A DNA stretch of 64,000 bases from Amoebidium appalachense (Eukaryota > Ichthyosporea), in NCBI GenBank assembly GCA_963693365.1, contig CAVNZM010000015.1, positions 1,488,001 to 1,552,000 on the forward strand. Reading direction: 5' to 3'. The notes under the pieces are model-generated. The model had not been told where the DNA came from and ran no database searches. It saw only the letters and a program-made list of their open reading frames with translations. The first letter of the stretch is position 1, and each line of letters opens with the position of its first letter. Below are positions 1-47,379 of this stretch, in pieces. Made by a program: the position numbers and the translations under genes.

Positions 1-258
1 AGGGGGAGAGGTTAAATGCGCTGCAAAGTTCGAAATACACATTTACGACGGACAACACAGCTTTTGCTCCCCCCCCCCCACACACACACAAAAAAAAAAA
101 CCCCCCCACAAAAATAATAATAAAAAATGAGGAAATGCAGGTGGGGAAAGGGGTTGGGATGGAGGGGGGAGGGGGGGGAGGAGGGGACAATGCTTGTGCG
201 CCCGCAAGCACGTGTGCACAAGGCGTGTGTGCTTCTGTGTGGTGGGAATGGTAGGAGG

Positions 259-259
<1 letters not shown>

Positions 260-331
<72 letters not shown>
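260..331. repeat. (GT)n microsatellite
   Basis: About 36 uninterrupted GT units lie in the AMPK-gamma intron just downstream of the exon ending at 367 on the minus strand. Confidence 0.95.
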
Positions 332-339
<8 letters not shown>

Positions 340-366
340 TTTTGGGGGGGTTAGACGGGACACAAC

Positions 367-518
367 CTCTCCAGGTTTGGATCTTGTGCTCTTCGAGTTC
401 GTCCATTCGTGCCCCGGGGGACTTGTAGTATTTGCGCAAAATATTGATGAAGTCTGTGATGGTCACAATGCCGACAAACTGCTGCGTCTTGTGGTCCCAC
501 ACGGGCGCAGACCGGATC

Positions 519-592
<74 letters not shown>

Positions 593-1054
593 GGGGAGGG
601 GGGGGGGAGGGGGAGGGGGGAGGGGTGTGTACGTGTGTGTACGTGTACGTGTACGGGTGTGCATGTGCATGTGCATGTGCATGTGTGTGTGCATGTGCAT
701 GTGCATGTGTGTGTGTGTGTGCATGTGCATGTGCATGTGTGTGTGTGTGTATGTGGTCATGGTGCGAAGGGGGTGTGTAAATGCATAATCGATCCCCAGG
801 GAAAAAATAAAAAGCCTCCCCCTCCGATCAACGGAAAGAATGGTCGTCGATCCCAATAAAGTTTTGGAATACCATCATGCCCAATTGCCCATAACCAGTA
901 TATCCATTGTATACCCAATCTTTGCCCACGCGCGGTGGCGGCGGCGGGGGAGGGGGGGGGGGGGGGGGGGGGATTTATGCATTAGAGTGTTGAAAATATG
1001 ATGGAGGAGACACCAAAAGATAAACCATCAAACGTCACAGAAAACCCGAAAATC

Positions 1055-1085
<31 letters not shown>

Positions 1086-2041
1086 GGGAGAAAAAAAAAA
1101 TGCAGGCAGAGGACACTTGAACCGGGCGGGGCCCCCGAATGTATACCGTTCTGCAGCAGGGCAAAGAATGCCTTTTTGACGAGCAGATTTGTGTCGAAGA
1201 CGATCATCTTGCTGCTCTGCGGGATCAGGTGGTAGCACGTGTAGCGGTTGAGGTACTCGCAGTACGCCTTGCGCCCTGTGGGGATTATATGTTAAATTTT
1301 ACCAGATTTCAAACAAAAGGAATAAGGCTAACGACTAGTGGAAGGAGGTGTAGCGCTTGAGGTACTCGCGGTACGCCTTGCGCCCTATAATACGTTAAAA
1401 TTTGAAGTCATTTTATCAAACATATGGTAAATACTAGTGGTAGCACGTGTAGCGGTTGAGGTACTCACGGTACGCCTTGCGCCCTATGGGGATGTTATAT
1501 TATTTAACATAGTTTAAAACTTGAGATTGAACAAATGGATTAATGATTGTGCGTGTAGGGGTTGAGGTACTCGCAGTACGCCTTGCACCCTATGGGAAAT
1601 GAGGTTATAATTTAACATAGATTAAAAATTAAGATTAAACAAATAGATTAATGATAGTGCGTGTGGTGGTTTAGGTACTCGCGGCACGCCTTGCTGCCTA
1701 TGGAAACTTCCGGTAATATTTAATACCAGATTTATATCAACGAATAAGTTAAAAAAAATCGGTAAAGAATAAGCCAACAATAAGTGGAAGGAGGTGTAGC
1801 GGTTAAGGTACGCACGATTCGACTGGCGCCCTCTGGGGAAAATAGGTTAAAAATTAACCAGTTTTAAATAAAAATATAAGCTAACGATTAGTGGTGGGAA
1901 GTGTGGCGGTTGAAGTACTCACAAAAAAACACTTGGCCGAGTTCCAATCCTTTCACCGTGCACCCAGAAGCAAAATCAGAAACCACACAGGGGAGAAGCG
2001 GAGGGAGAGAGAGCAAGGGGGGGGGGGGGGGGGGGGGGGGG

Positions 2042-2121
<80 letters not shown>

Positions 2122-2391
2122 GAGAGAGCAGGGGAGGGGAGGGAGGGGGGGGGCATAGAGAGAACGAGAGAGAGAGGAAGAGCGAGGGAGGGAGGGAGGG
2201 AGGGAGTGAGGGGGAGAGAGAGAACAAAGAGGATGAAGATGCGTGGGTGGGTGGGTCGGTGGGTGGTGCGGAGATGTGCTGCATGTGAAGCCAAATTCTA
2301 AACAACGCTTCATGAGAAGAAAAGGCGGGAGGAGGGGAGTGATGCATGCAATAGAGAGTAGCAAACATGCAGCCAACCACATTGACAAGAC

Positions 2392-2443
<52 letters not shown>

Positions 2444-2712
2444 GCGCGCGCGCATGCACCCCCCCCCCCCCCCCCCCCCCGCCCCTTCCACACACACCAA
2501 CCCCACACACCCACCCACCCACAGACGACCCTCCCCCCTCCCCCCCCACCCCGCGCCAAAAAAAAAAAAAGAAAAAGAAAAAACATACCGTCAGCTATGG
2601 CCTGTAGCATGGCCGGGTCAGTGACTGTGGGGACGTTTCTTTGGGGGTGGGGGCTGTCCCCGTCGGGGTGAAGCTCAACGGCCTGCTCCATCATGTGCAG
2701 ATCACCGAGATC
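367..2712 (-). CDS. PRKAG: AMPK gamma regulatory subunit, 5' part (CBS domain 1)
   Basis: Three minus-strand exons join in phase: 2712-2589, 1275-1147 and 519-367. The first encodes a poorly conserved N-terminal extension with tandem Met codons that could be the start, although its 5' edge looks like an acceptor (an AG just above 2712), so an upstream exon is likely. The second and third encode the first CBS repeat, with hallmarks such as [45 protein letters not shown] and LEEHKI, nearly the same as animal PRKAG proteins. The gamma subunit binds AMP/ADP/ATP through its CBS repeats and regulates the AMPK kinase complex in cytosol and nucleus. Exon 519-367 ends with a GT donor after Trp-Arg-G, exactly where animal proteins continue into the linker to CBS2. 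The remaining three CBS repeats must lie left of base 1. The acceptor of the third exon is the end of a 35-unit (CA) run. Confidence 0.96.
521..589. repeat. (TG)n microsatellite forming the AMPK-gamma acceptor tract
   Basis: About 35 TG units. Read on the minus strand this is a (CA) run whose last CAG is the acceptor of the AMPK-gamma exon starting at 519, so there is no separate pyrimidine tract. It is followed on the plus strand by a G-rich stretch and by GCATGT-type repeats up to about 760. Confidence 0.95.
1338..1940 (-). repeat. Six degenerate tandem copies of an AMPK-gamma acceptor plus half exon
   Basis: The 5' half of the AMPK-gamma exon at 1275-1147, with its acceptor and some intron, is repeated about every 105 bp to the right of the true exon (conserved block near 1361, 1459, 1565, 1672, 1806 and 1912). 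On the minus strand the closest copies keep a TAG or CAG followed by GGCGCAAGGCGTAC, that is, a usable acceptor joined to coding sequence. Copies decay with distance from the true exon. All lie inside the intron between exons 2712-2589 and 1275-1147. None contains the second half of the exon or its donor. Confidence 0.9.
2018..2113. repeat. Poly-G run followed by (GA)n
   Basis: A run of about 26 G leads directly into about 35 GA units, then further GA-rich sequence to about 2230. Within an AMPK-gamma intron. Confidence 0.9.
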
Positions 2713-36690
<33,978 letters not shown>

Positions 36691-36766
36691 AGCGAAGGGT
36701 TCAATGGATGTAGGTGCAGGCCTGGGGGTATGTTTGTTTTTGTTTGTCGGTTTCTTTTTTCTTTTT

Positions 36767-36811
<45 letters not shown>

Positions 36812-36970
36812 GTTGGTGTTGTCTGGTTGTTTGCTTGAAAATGTGGGGTGTCTTTCCAAATTTCCGAATGAACACCCCCTCCCCCCCTCCCCTCCCCCGA
36901 ACGGTTCTTTGATGTTCTTTTTTTTTTTTTTTTTTTTTTTTGTGGGGTGGGGGTGTTTGTGTGTGTGTGT

Positions 36971-37045
<75 letters not shown>

Positions 37046-37895
37046 CGGGTGCAGGGGGAGGGGGGGGGGGGGGGGGGGAGGGGGGGGGGGGGAGGGGGGA
37101 CTGTTTTTTTTTTTTTTTTGTTTTGTTTTGTTTGGCCCCTTCTGCTCTTTGGTGGAAAGGAAATGTTGTTTAGTAAGCATGGATACTGAACTATTGCTGT
37201 AGTGAACCGCATGAATGTTGTGGGGGTAATGGCGTTACCTAAAATAGTGCTAGTGGCAGTTAGGTGATAACTTTTTGACAACAAGTCGGCCCGGAGGGGA
37301 AAGGAGAAGCCCCATATTAGTAGCATAGGTGATAGACCAAGTATTATGGTGGGGTAGGGATAGGGTCGCCACCAAGCCATGTGACATTGGGACCTGTGTT
37401 TAGGGTTTGACATGACAGTTTGCACTGTTTTGACTGCGATTGTATTGGTGGTATTAACAACGCTAATCGGGTTATAGATCGTATCGTTTTTGTTTTTTTT
37501 TTGTTTTTTTCTTTAGTATGTAGGAGTATGTACGTTTCTTGAAGGGCATGAATGTGTTTCAATGGCCAAGAATAATTGTTAGTTAATTAATTACTAAATT
37601 TGGGCATGTTTATCTATCTGGGCTTGGGGTCCTACCGCGAAACTGTGATATCTCGATGCCCTGTGTATTATCTTTTGAGATAATGAATCATGGCGATAAA
37701 ATCAATAAATCCAATAAGCAGCATAATGAATCATGGCGATAAAATCAATAAATTCAATAAGCAGCATTCGATACAGCCAATACAAGCAAATTCTTGTATT
37801 TGCACAAACAAGGGTGTTAAGACGCACACGCCAAGTGAATGCGGAGGGAGGAACGTTCGTACGCACGTGCATACACGCACACGCATGGCTGTGCG

Positions 37896-37939
<44 letters not shown>

Positions 37940-38098
37940 TACACACGTACACACACACACACACGTGCACACAGTAGCGTCGCACTACACAGTGCTACAC
38001 TTGCACAGTCACACACGCTTGTGCACACACACACACAAATACACACACACACAGCCACACGCGGCACACACCCACCCACCGTGCAGTCACACACACAC

Positions 38099-38157
<59 letters not shown>

Positions 38158-38297
38158 CGCACACACCACCGCCTGCACACACACCCACGGCTCCAAACCC
38201 GTGACCACTCCGCTCCCCATAGCGCCTTCCCGCGCTTTGTACCGATCAAACATCGAGGTTTGATTGGGCAACTTACGGGTAGTACACCAGTCACTGT

Positions 38298-38713
<416 letters not shown>

Positions 38714-38912
38714 CGTTTTCAGGTTGTGCACAACGTTAACATGCAAATATAATTAGGCACATTAAAAATGGTGCGTGTTGCCCAATCAAATCTAGATGCT
38801 TGATAGGCACAAAGTATTAAAGGAAAAGCGCTAAGAGAGATCTAGAGGAGGGGAGGCCTCCATGCATGGCCATTTGGAGCCGTGGTTGTGTGTGCGGGTG
38901 GTGGTGGCGGTG

Positions 38913-38955
<43 letters not shown>

Positions 38956-39097
38956 TGTGTGTGTGTGTGGGCATGTGTGGGTGTGTGGGACGGTGGGTGG
39001 GTGGGTGGCCCGGTACTGGTGGGTGCGTGGGTGCGTGGGTGGGCGTGGGGCCCCGTGTGTGTGTGTACATGTGTGTGTGTGTGGGGTGGGGGGTACC

Positions 39098-39146
<49 letters not shown>

Positions 39147-39180
39147 ATGTGTGTGTGTGTGTGTGTACATGTGTGTGTGT

Positions 39181-39212
<32 letters not shown>

Positions 39213-39304
39213 TAATGGGATTTATATGGATGCCGGATGTTCTGGAATTCGTATGATCATCGAGAGCCATCAAAAAGTTATGTCAAAGGATGTTAAGCAT
39301 GTAC

Positions 39305-39419
<115 letters not shown>

Positions 39420-41342
39420 GATAGTCGAAATGCCACGTGTTTTCCACGCGGGGGCTGGACCTGGTTGTGCATTCCATGGTGGCTTAACCAATCAGAATGT
39501 AGTCCCACTAGGTGTTGCAAAAACAAATGTTAAGACCCCAAGATCTCTTGCAAATACGCCAAGACACGACTTGGTGACGTAATTATAAGCGCTTACAGCC
39601 TGCAGCTGGCTACACTGTTCGAGGGCTTCTTTATCCAAAAGACGTTCAAATCCAGCTTTGTACTCCCTTTTTATAAAACTTTCGAGAGAAGGGAATATTG
39701 TCTTCTTTATACCTGAATCTTTAGAATTTTGAATGGTTTTGCATTTTTGGAAAATTCGAAATCTGGGGCACTAAGGCCGATGATGCCATGATGGCCGGAG
39801 TCATCGTGGTGCGCACCCATTTATACCGTATAAGAGCTATAGTAGCTACCTCGCGTCTTCGCTTTATGATACCCGTCCTACATTCACACTCCTTTAATCA
39901 ATCAATCAACATCAAGCATTCCGGAAATACTTGATTTTCTTTGTCAACTTTTATGTGAAACGACTTGGCGTTTTTATTGACTTGACAAATCGACACTCGC
40001 ACTGGTGATCGATCTTGAAACGACAAACTGAGTCTAGGAGAACGCTAAAGGTTGCTGAGCTATTTATAGAACACCAATCGTATTTCACCAAAGAATAGAT
40101 TGCGGTAAATATGGTTGGTGCATTAACTTTTCTTGTAAATACCCATTGGTGGAGCTGTCTTGATAACAGCAGCGAGCCAACCGTGTACATTCCGGTAGAA
40201 GGTGATTGTTGTTTACCTTTTTTTGCGCCCCATGACTCAAAAGGGCCCGCAATTTCCGCAATTTGGATTGCAGGCAGAAAACGTGCTAATTATTTTTTTA
40301 AATGACATGATCTACCAGGCATAATATATTGCAACTAAGGGATATAACTAAATATACTATTTTTATGCACGTTTTGTACGCTCTTGTTTACAGAGCCGAT
40401 TTTCAATTTGAAATTGTTTCCGTGTGACTGAAGCTTTGTGGCTTAAACCCCATACTCAAACGGACCGCCATGCCTCCTGGTCTTGCTACGTTGACGAGTC
40501 CATTAATTATTTTAAAAATATTTATCACCCAAATTTGTAATTTTTTATTTGAAATATCCTGCAAAATCTTCAACTTTTATTATACTGCAGCACGTTTGCG
40601 ATTTCTACTCTGGCGTGTCAGGTTTTCAGGGGCGTGATCAAAAATGTGCAAATATATCCGGAAGTGCTCACTCGAGGCCCAGGCTTTTGCCAGCCGCGCT
40701 CGTTTTATTCACACTAATTAATTACTACTCTATTACTGCAAGTTGCCGCACAGTAGCACTTTCTGTGAATTCTTAATCTTATAGAGCAAAAAATGATGAG
40801 AACTTGAAACACTATTTCATGGGCGTCCACACGTGGGCTACAGTTGCATTTCAATCTGTCGTGGAGCGGATCGGAACGCGACCGTGGCTGATCGGATCAC
40901 ACACCATTCGATCTACAATTCTAAAAGCTGACGTCACTAGCTCACCTGCCTGGGCCGGCCCCTGTATTTATCTGTTTGCTCACAGGTATTCAATAAAATG
41001 ATGTATCCTCTCTGTCTGTGTATTCCTTTTTTATATTATCATTACATAATAATTTACAAACTTGCTAAAGAGTTTGGTAAAACTAGCTGCCAAAAAAACA
41101 GAAATCTCCTACCTATATACTTACGCGCGGGCCTCCGGTGCACCCAGATTTATCCGTGTCCAAATTTGGAACAGATAGAGAAAACGCTTTTGAGAGTCTT
41201 CATCTGTAGACTAGATGTTGCCACTGAAGCACAAACGCCAAACAGCGCGCCAGCGTAATTCAGTCCGCGTTTTGAAGAACTTGCACATGCCCCTATTCAG
41301 TGAGAGAAAGGGGGCATTGTATTAGTCGTGCTTCTTCGCAGG

Positions 41343-41382
41343 CGTGAAGACTCTGAGTTGTCTAGAGCAAGAATCTCAGGAG
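41343..41382 (+). other. Possible 5' UTR exon of the glycosyltransferase gene
   Basis: A CAGGAG|GTAAGTGC donor at 41382 is the best donor match in this region, and CTCCATGCAG at 42173 is a good acceptor about 90 bases before the start codon at 42266. The left edge near 41343 (after TTCGCAG) is only a guess; the exon could instead extend to the transcription start. This is inferred from splice signals only. Confidence 0.4.
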
Positions 41383-42265
41383 GTAAGTGCAGCGTTTCGA
41401 GTTTTGTGGGGTTCTTTTGTGCCCTTGCTTGTAGTTTTCAATCCCGCTTTTCATGTTTTTTCTTCGTATTTGTGAACGGGCAATTTGAAAGAGTCTTACT
41501 CGATTATTATTACATAACTCTTTCACACATTTGCCACCGTGCTTACAACGACCCACGTCGAACGAATCTCATTAGAACGTTGTGTTTATTTTCGGGCAGT
41601 TTTGCGGGTCTGTAGCCGGTCTTTTAACAAGCAAAAACATACGTTTGTATCAAGAACTTGTCTCCTTCTCTCCGGTGGGAGGTAAAGGAGCGAAAAAAAG
41701 GAAGGAATAAAAAACTCAGTATATCTTCCAGCAAAGAAGAGGGGTGAAAACTAGATGCAGAATACACAGCTTTTTTTTTTGGCGTGTGTGCAACCTGCTT
41801 TATGTCTGTGTGTGGATTAAATATGGAGGAAACACCGCTTTTTCATTTGTGTTCCTAAAATTTGTCGAAAATTTGGAGTCGAGCTGTGTGTTTTTCCTTC
41901 GCTATCAACACACCAACGTTCGACACGTAACTAACACAAAAACTAAGTCAGATACTTATTATTAGCCTGTTGCAACGTTGAAATCCGGCCAGCCACACCT
42001 GCTCTGTTTTAGTGCAACGTTACTTACCCTTCAAATTCACTTCTTGCACTCGTGTTGTAGCTCCACTACTTTTGTAAAGATCGTAACCTAACGCATTTCA
42101 TGCATTATGTGGCCATGTAAGATAATCATTCATTCACTGATATATGAAATCATTCATTCATTTCTCCATGCAGGGTTGCGTTCACCCTCACCGTGTTTCA
42201 GCCCACTTTGCGCACGCATGTGCAATTAGTGAAAACACGGGCGAGTGAGTGAAAAAACCGACAAA

Positions 42266-43571
42266 ATGCTTCTTCCGCTATTCGAGCAAAGGTCCCACAG
42301 GGGGCACCAACAACAGCAACATGAAAATTCACCCCAAACCCACCCCGCGCGGTCGGTATACTACCTAGCGGTGGGGGTCGCCGTGACATTTTCGATCATT
42401 CTGTGCGGGCTTATCAGCGGCGTGCACACCACGAAATACATGATGTTCGTTTCCCTGCCCGAATTATCATTCTCGAAAGAGTTAAATCCCTCTGGTCTCG
42501 TTCTCAACTGGGGCGCTACGCCACGGCTCATGCCCGAAAAACTCCAGGGAGCGATGGAAGAAAAATCCGAAAAAACGGAACAAGAAAAACCGGTTTATAA
42601 CTACAGCGGGAGAGAAATGAGACAGTGGATAGCCTCCCTCCCTATCGTAAACCACTTCACTCCAAGCCCAGATCCGGAGTTTTTTCGAGGCATGGACTGC
42701 CCGTATGTTGGGGAGCTGGGGGAAAACCTAAGAACGGAGGGCTTTGATAGGGCAAACGACACGTTTGAAGCCATGCCGGATGGGTGCAGAAAACATGGTC
42801 CGACGGGGATGAAAATTTGGAAAATGAGCGATATGTGTATTGGGCCGGATAGGGTGTTTGTCGTGGCGAGAAACGAGACGGAATACGGGCAGCTGTTGAG
42901 GTGTTGTTTTGACGGCGAGATTAAAACGGAGGGGTGCGAGGCGAGCGTGGTGGAGAGGTGCCGGTCTGCGAGATGTATGTGCATGATTTGAAACACCCCC
43001 TTTCCCCCCCCCCCGGAAGTATCGACTTAGGTATCGACGGGGGAGCTTCCTAGAAGCCCCGTCTCCTGAGTTCCTATCTATATTTTTCTTGCTTCTGCTT
43101 ACTGCTGCAACTTTAACCCCCGGCCTTTCCCACTGCCCTTGCCTGCATAAGCAACCCTGCTCGTCTCTGATCAATACGGGTGACCTACTCATGTTCAAGT
43201 GAAACAGTATCTGAGTTGGGTTTCGTTAACGAGGGGAATAGGTCGAAACTCGGGTACTGTGGATGACGTGGGCCCCCCCTGAGGATGGGCTCTGCTTATT
43301 ATGCATACTCTTTATGTATGGCTTGCATTCTGCATCGTGTTATCCGTTTGTTCTTGTGTACTTCGTACTTTTTGACGCATTCAAAACCCCCCCCCCCCCC
43401 CCCCCAAATACACACACCTTCCTCTCCTTCGTACTCCTCCCTCACGTGTGCACGGAGGGAGAGAGGGGGGGGGGGGGGGGGAGAAAGAGAGACAAACATG
43501 CGCCGCACACAGATTCATAGGCACGTACACACACATGCTCTCCCCCCCCCTCCCCCCCCTCCCCCCCCCCC

Positions 43572-43606
<35 letters not shown>

Positions 43607-45646
43607 GCGCGCACACACATACTGGCCGGTGTGCATGCACGTGCAGGCCGCACACATGCGTACAATGCCCACACTTAGCGTGATCACACACACACACGAT
43701 ATTTTCCCGATTGTTGGTATCTGTTGTGTGTGTGGGGGGGGGGGGGGGGGGGTTTGGGAGGTCTAGGTGATGAGTGCATGTGGGGTGTGTCTGTGCGCGG
43801 GGGGAGGGTGGGGGGGGGGGGGGGTGGTTGTAGAAGAGCGAGAGGAGGGTGGACGTGCTGCTACGAACATCGTGTTGATATGCCACGTGATCAAAAACTA
43901 ACTGCATCGTCTTCCTTGTGCAGCCAAAATAGGCGGCACGTCCTTAAAGGTGCACCTCGTCAACCAATCGGATCTCATCGAGCGCAATGTTTTTACCTTA
44001 AAAGGCAACAGCTATTGGGTGGCTACACCAACCAGAACGGAGCATTTCGGCCACTGGCTCAACAGGATCATGCAGTTCTTTGCCCTCACACACGTACGTG
44101 CTGTCCTTTTTTTTTCAATTCCCCATCCTCTCTCCTCCTTCCCCCTTCCCCACCAGCCTGCGTGCCTGCCCAGCGCCCGCGCACGCCTGCACACGTGTTT
44201 GCACACACGCAAGTTAACACCATCAAAGAGTGTGTGCACATGCACGTGGCTCTCTCTCTCTCTCTCTCATGCACCACCAAGAACGTGTCGCACACGCACA
44301 CACACACATCCTTATATACCACCAAAGAGCGTACACACACACATTCACATTCACACGCACACGGACACATATATGTACCCTTTCCGACATCTCCCCCAAC
44401 AACGCCACTCCGAATTCATTCATTGTCATGCACACGGTTAAAGAGTTGGAGGGGGAAGAAAAACACATGAGACCGCTGGGGGGGGGGGGGGGGGGGGGAG
44501 AAAGTGTAGGAGTAATGATCAAAAATGGGCCTCGATCTGACTGGTCGAATGCCATGCACAGGATAAGACCGCGCCCCCACTGCCCAAGCTGGACCGGCTC
44601 GTTACACGTCAGAACCGGCCCGTTTCTTCGCATTTAAAGACGGTGGCGTCAACCGTGCTTGGACCGCTGTGGGACAGTTCTATTTATAACGAGGAGATTA
44701 AAGAAAAGCCGTTTGAGATGGTGTGCATGGAGAGGTCGATCGAGGTGCGTGATTGGTTGGTTGGGCATTGAACACTTCTTTAAATGATTGCGTCGCTGTG
44801 TGCAAGAAGTGCTGTCTCTTTTTTCACTTATGTCCCAATTCGCTCAAAACCCAATTCCACGACATGCACATGTTGCTCTGGCGTGTGCATAGGGGAGGGG
44901 GGGGGGGGGGGTAAAACATGACTTGAAACCGCCTGTTCCTTCTTTCTCCCTCTCTCTCTCTCCCTCGCTTCCCCGCTCAGATTTAAAACCTAGTGTGATG
45001 GTATTTGTCCGATTGACTTCTTTGCCTGCTGTGCGCCTATGCGTGATGGGGTGGATTCTGGCAAACTTTTTAGGTTGCTTGGCTTGAGGTAAGCCCCTAA
45101 GGTAGCCCATTTCCTAATGCTTCGCTCTTTTTGCCCGATTGCAGATTGCAGCCGGCCAGCTTGAAACGACTATCTTCACGGACAACCAAGGGGAGCTTTG
45201 GCGCAAATTTTCACGAGAAAACTTTGGGAAATTTGGATATCTCAACGTGGATAGCTGCCCCCCTCCAAAGGCCGTTGTGCTGCAGCGAACAGAGGGTAAG
45301 TGGTCTGTGCATGCAAGACGGCGGCCCCGGGGAGGGGGGGGGGGGATGATATGGTGCAATATGTGTGTGTGTCCTTGTACGTGTACATGCGAAACAAGAT
45401 ATGGGATGAATAGGAGGCCCAGGGGGGGGGGGGGGGGGGGGGCGTATTTATGCGGTAAATTGAGTATTTGAACAGGGGCAGTAATCTAAGATTGTGGTGC
45501 TCGTTTGGCAGGCTCGGGTGCTGTTTTATAATTACAGCATTTAATCTTTTAAACCGTTTTTCTGACTGGTGCATTTATTTCAAGTACGGGTCGGCACATA
45601 ACTTTTAATTATGAGGTTGTGGATCGTGTTTTTATTATTATTGTTG

Positions 45647-45693
<47 letters not shown>

Positions 45694-46177
45694 GTTATTA
45701 TTATGTCAAATATTAACCATTTTTTCTGACTGGTTCATATTATCTCAGGCACTGGCCGGCGCATGATTCTCAACTATGACGTAGTGGACCGTGTTTTGGG
45801 CCGCATGGGCATCCCCTACACAAACATTAGCCTGAGCGGGGAGGACGGATCGGATCGCCAGATCGGACTTTTCAACGATTTCGGCCTGATGATCAGCTCA
45901 CACAGCTCCCAGCTGAAGAATTTGCTGTGGGCGGCAAGGTATGTGTGGAATGTGTTTGGCGTCCACGTTGACCCCCCCTCTCCCCCCCCCCCCCCCCCCC
46001 CCCCCCATCCCTCCCATGCATACACACACACACACACACACACACACTAATGATGCATGCTCTTACGTGTGTATACTTTTCTGGCAAAATCTGTCGTGTT
46101 TTGTCCATCGTGAATGTGTATATAGTGTATAGTGAGTTCTAGCCTCCTCGTTCCCCTCCCCCTCCTCCCCTCCCCCC

Positions 46178-46224
<47 letters not shown>

Positions 46225-47012
46225 CCCTCCCATGCATACACACACACACACACACACACACTAATGATGCATGCTCTTACGTGTGTATACTTTTCTGGCA
46301 AAATCTGTCGTGTTTTGTCCATCGTGAATGTGTATATAGTGTATAGTGAGTTCTAGCCTCCTCGTTCCCCTCCTCCCCCCCTCCCCCCCCCCCCCCCCCC
46401 CCCCCCGGCCCCCCAAAAACACACACACACTCTCTCTCTCTCTCTCTCTCTCTCTGTCCCTCTCCCTCTCCCTCTCCCTCTCTCTCTCTTCCCCTCCCTC
46501 CTGGGCTGAAAGTGCCCGAAAATTGAATTCGCTCAGTCGAATTCTTAAATTCAACTTTAAAAAAAAATGAAATACTCAACGTTTACGATGCCGAAATTTA
46601 ATTATCCCGATTTCAGGAACGCGGTGGTGCTTGAGACACGAGGCACACCCCCGGGCTACATGCAGCCCTCACCGTTTGCGATGGGGATGGATGGATTGGA
46701 CGTGATTTTCCACGAATCAGTGGGCCACATTCCAAACTACGCATCGTGCCCAGAGCCCCACGGGTGCCGCGAGGTGAAAATGTAAGTGCACGATGCTTTT
46801 TTTTTTTGTTTGTTTGTTCTTTACGGGAGAGCCGAGGGGAAGGGGGTCTCTTTTGGTTTTTTATTTTATTGTTGAATAGGGGGGGGGGGGGGGGATATTC
46901 CTACTTTTTTTAATGTTTTATATGGTGGTAAATATGGATTGTGTTGATAATTCGGGAGGTGGGTACGGAGATGCTATTGGAATAATCGTACAGGGAGGTA
47001 CTGGAAGGTCCC

Positions 47013-47051
<39 letters not shown>

Positions 47052-47328
47052 AAGAAAAGGTTCGTTCGAAGTTTTAACGCATTCTTGAAAGCTCATTCAA
47101 ATCAGAGCCGAGGGGGGGGGGGGGGGGGGGGAGGTAGAATGCTCAATGAGTTTTATAAAATCAATGATATTTTATAAATAATTCTTGAAACTAGTTTTGA
47201 TTATAATTTCTATCCCCTGCAGGTACAAGGTGGACTATTGGCTGAATGAAACTATCTTCGAGGAGTCTGTGAAGAGAGCACTGGGCATACAAAGGGAGAG
47301 GTGTGGTCGTGCAACCCAGTGGAGGTGA
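42266..47328 (+). CDS. Type II membrane glycosyltransferase, GT61/DUF563-like (7 exons)
   Basis: Exons 42266-42974, 43924-44093, 44562-44744, 45145-45295, 45749-45938, 46617-46781 and 47223-47328 join in one open frame of 557 codons plus stop. The first ATG is at 42266; an in-frame GTG 21 bases upstream is not a likely start. Residues about 31-53 form one hydrophobic anchor after a short polar tail, giving a type II Golgi topology. The catalytic part follows a Cys-rich stem: HFGHWLNRIMQFF (about 280-292), RRMILNYDVVDRVL, LFNDFGLMISSHSSQLKNLLW (only the last twelve residues are strongly family-like, about 454-465), and a C-terminal WLNETIFEESVKRAL. The GHWL and SxHSSxLxNLLW motifs are typical of family 61, which adds sugars (xylose, GlcNAc or others) to glycans or protein; the donor sugar here is unknown. 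Family assignment is from motifs recalled, not searched. Confidence 0.8.
45632..45703. repeat. (ATT)n trinucleotide repeat
   Basis: About 24 ATT units with a few GTT variants, in the intron between exons 45145-45295 and 45749-45938. A TTTTTCTGACTGGT-type word occurs on both sides of it (near 45556 and 45720), about 165 bp apart, so this intron end also appears duplicated. Confidence 0.9.
46007..46380. repeat. About 214-bp nearly perfect tandem duplication in a glycosyltransferase intron
   Basis: The segment from TCCCTCCCATGCATACAC through CTAATGATGCATGCTCTTAC to GAGTTCTAGCCTCCTCG occurs at about 46009-46160 and again at 46224-46373. The unique part shows no differences that I can see; the copies are separated by poly-C of different lengths. 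It is a recent event. Confidence 0.95.
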
Positions 47329-47335
47329 AGGGGTG

Positions 47336-47379
<44 letters not shown>

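Noticed and set aside
194-859. Long open frame of Cys-Val repeats, and many like it
   Set aside because: Frames through (GT)n/(CA)n, poly-G/poly-C and (GA)n give endless Cys-Val, His-Thr, Gly, Pro or Arg-Glu runs on both strands. They follow from repeat arithmetic and have no start context, splice logic or homology.
40111-41615. Several short plus-strand frames in the non-repetitive intergenic block
   Set aside because: All are under 100 codons, lack homology and consistent splice signals, and their length is expected by chance in this base composition.
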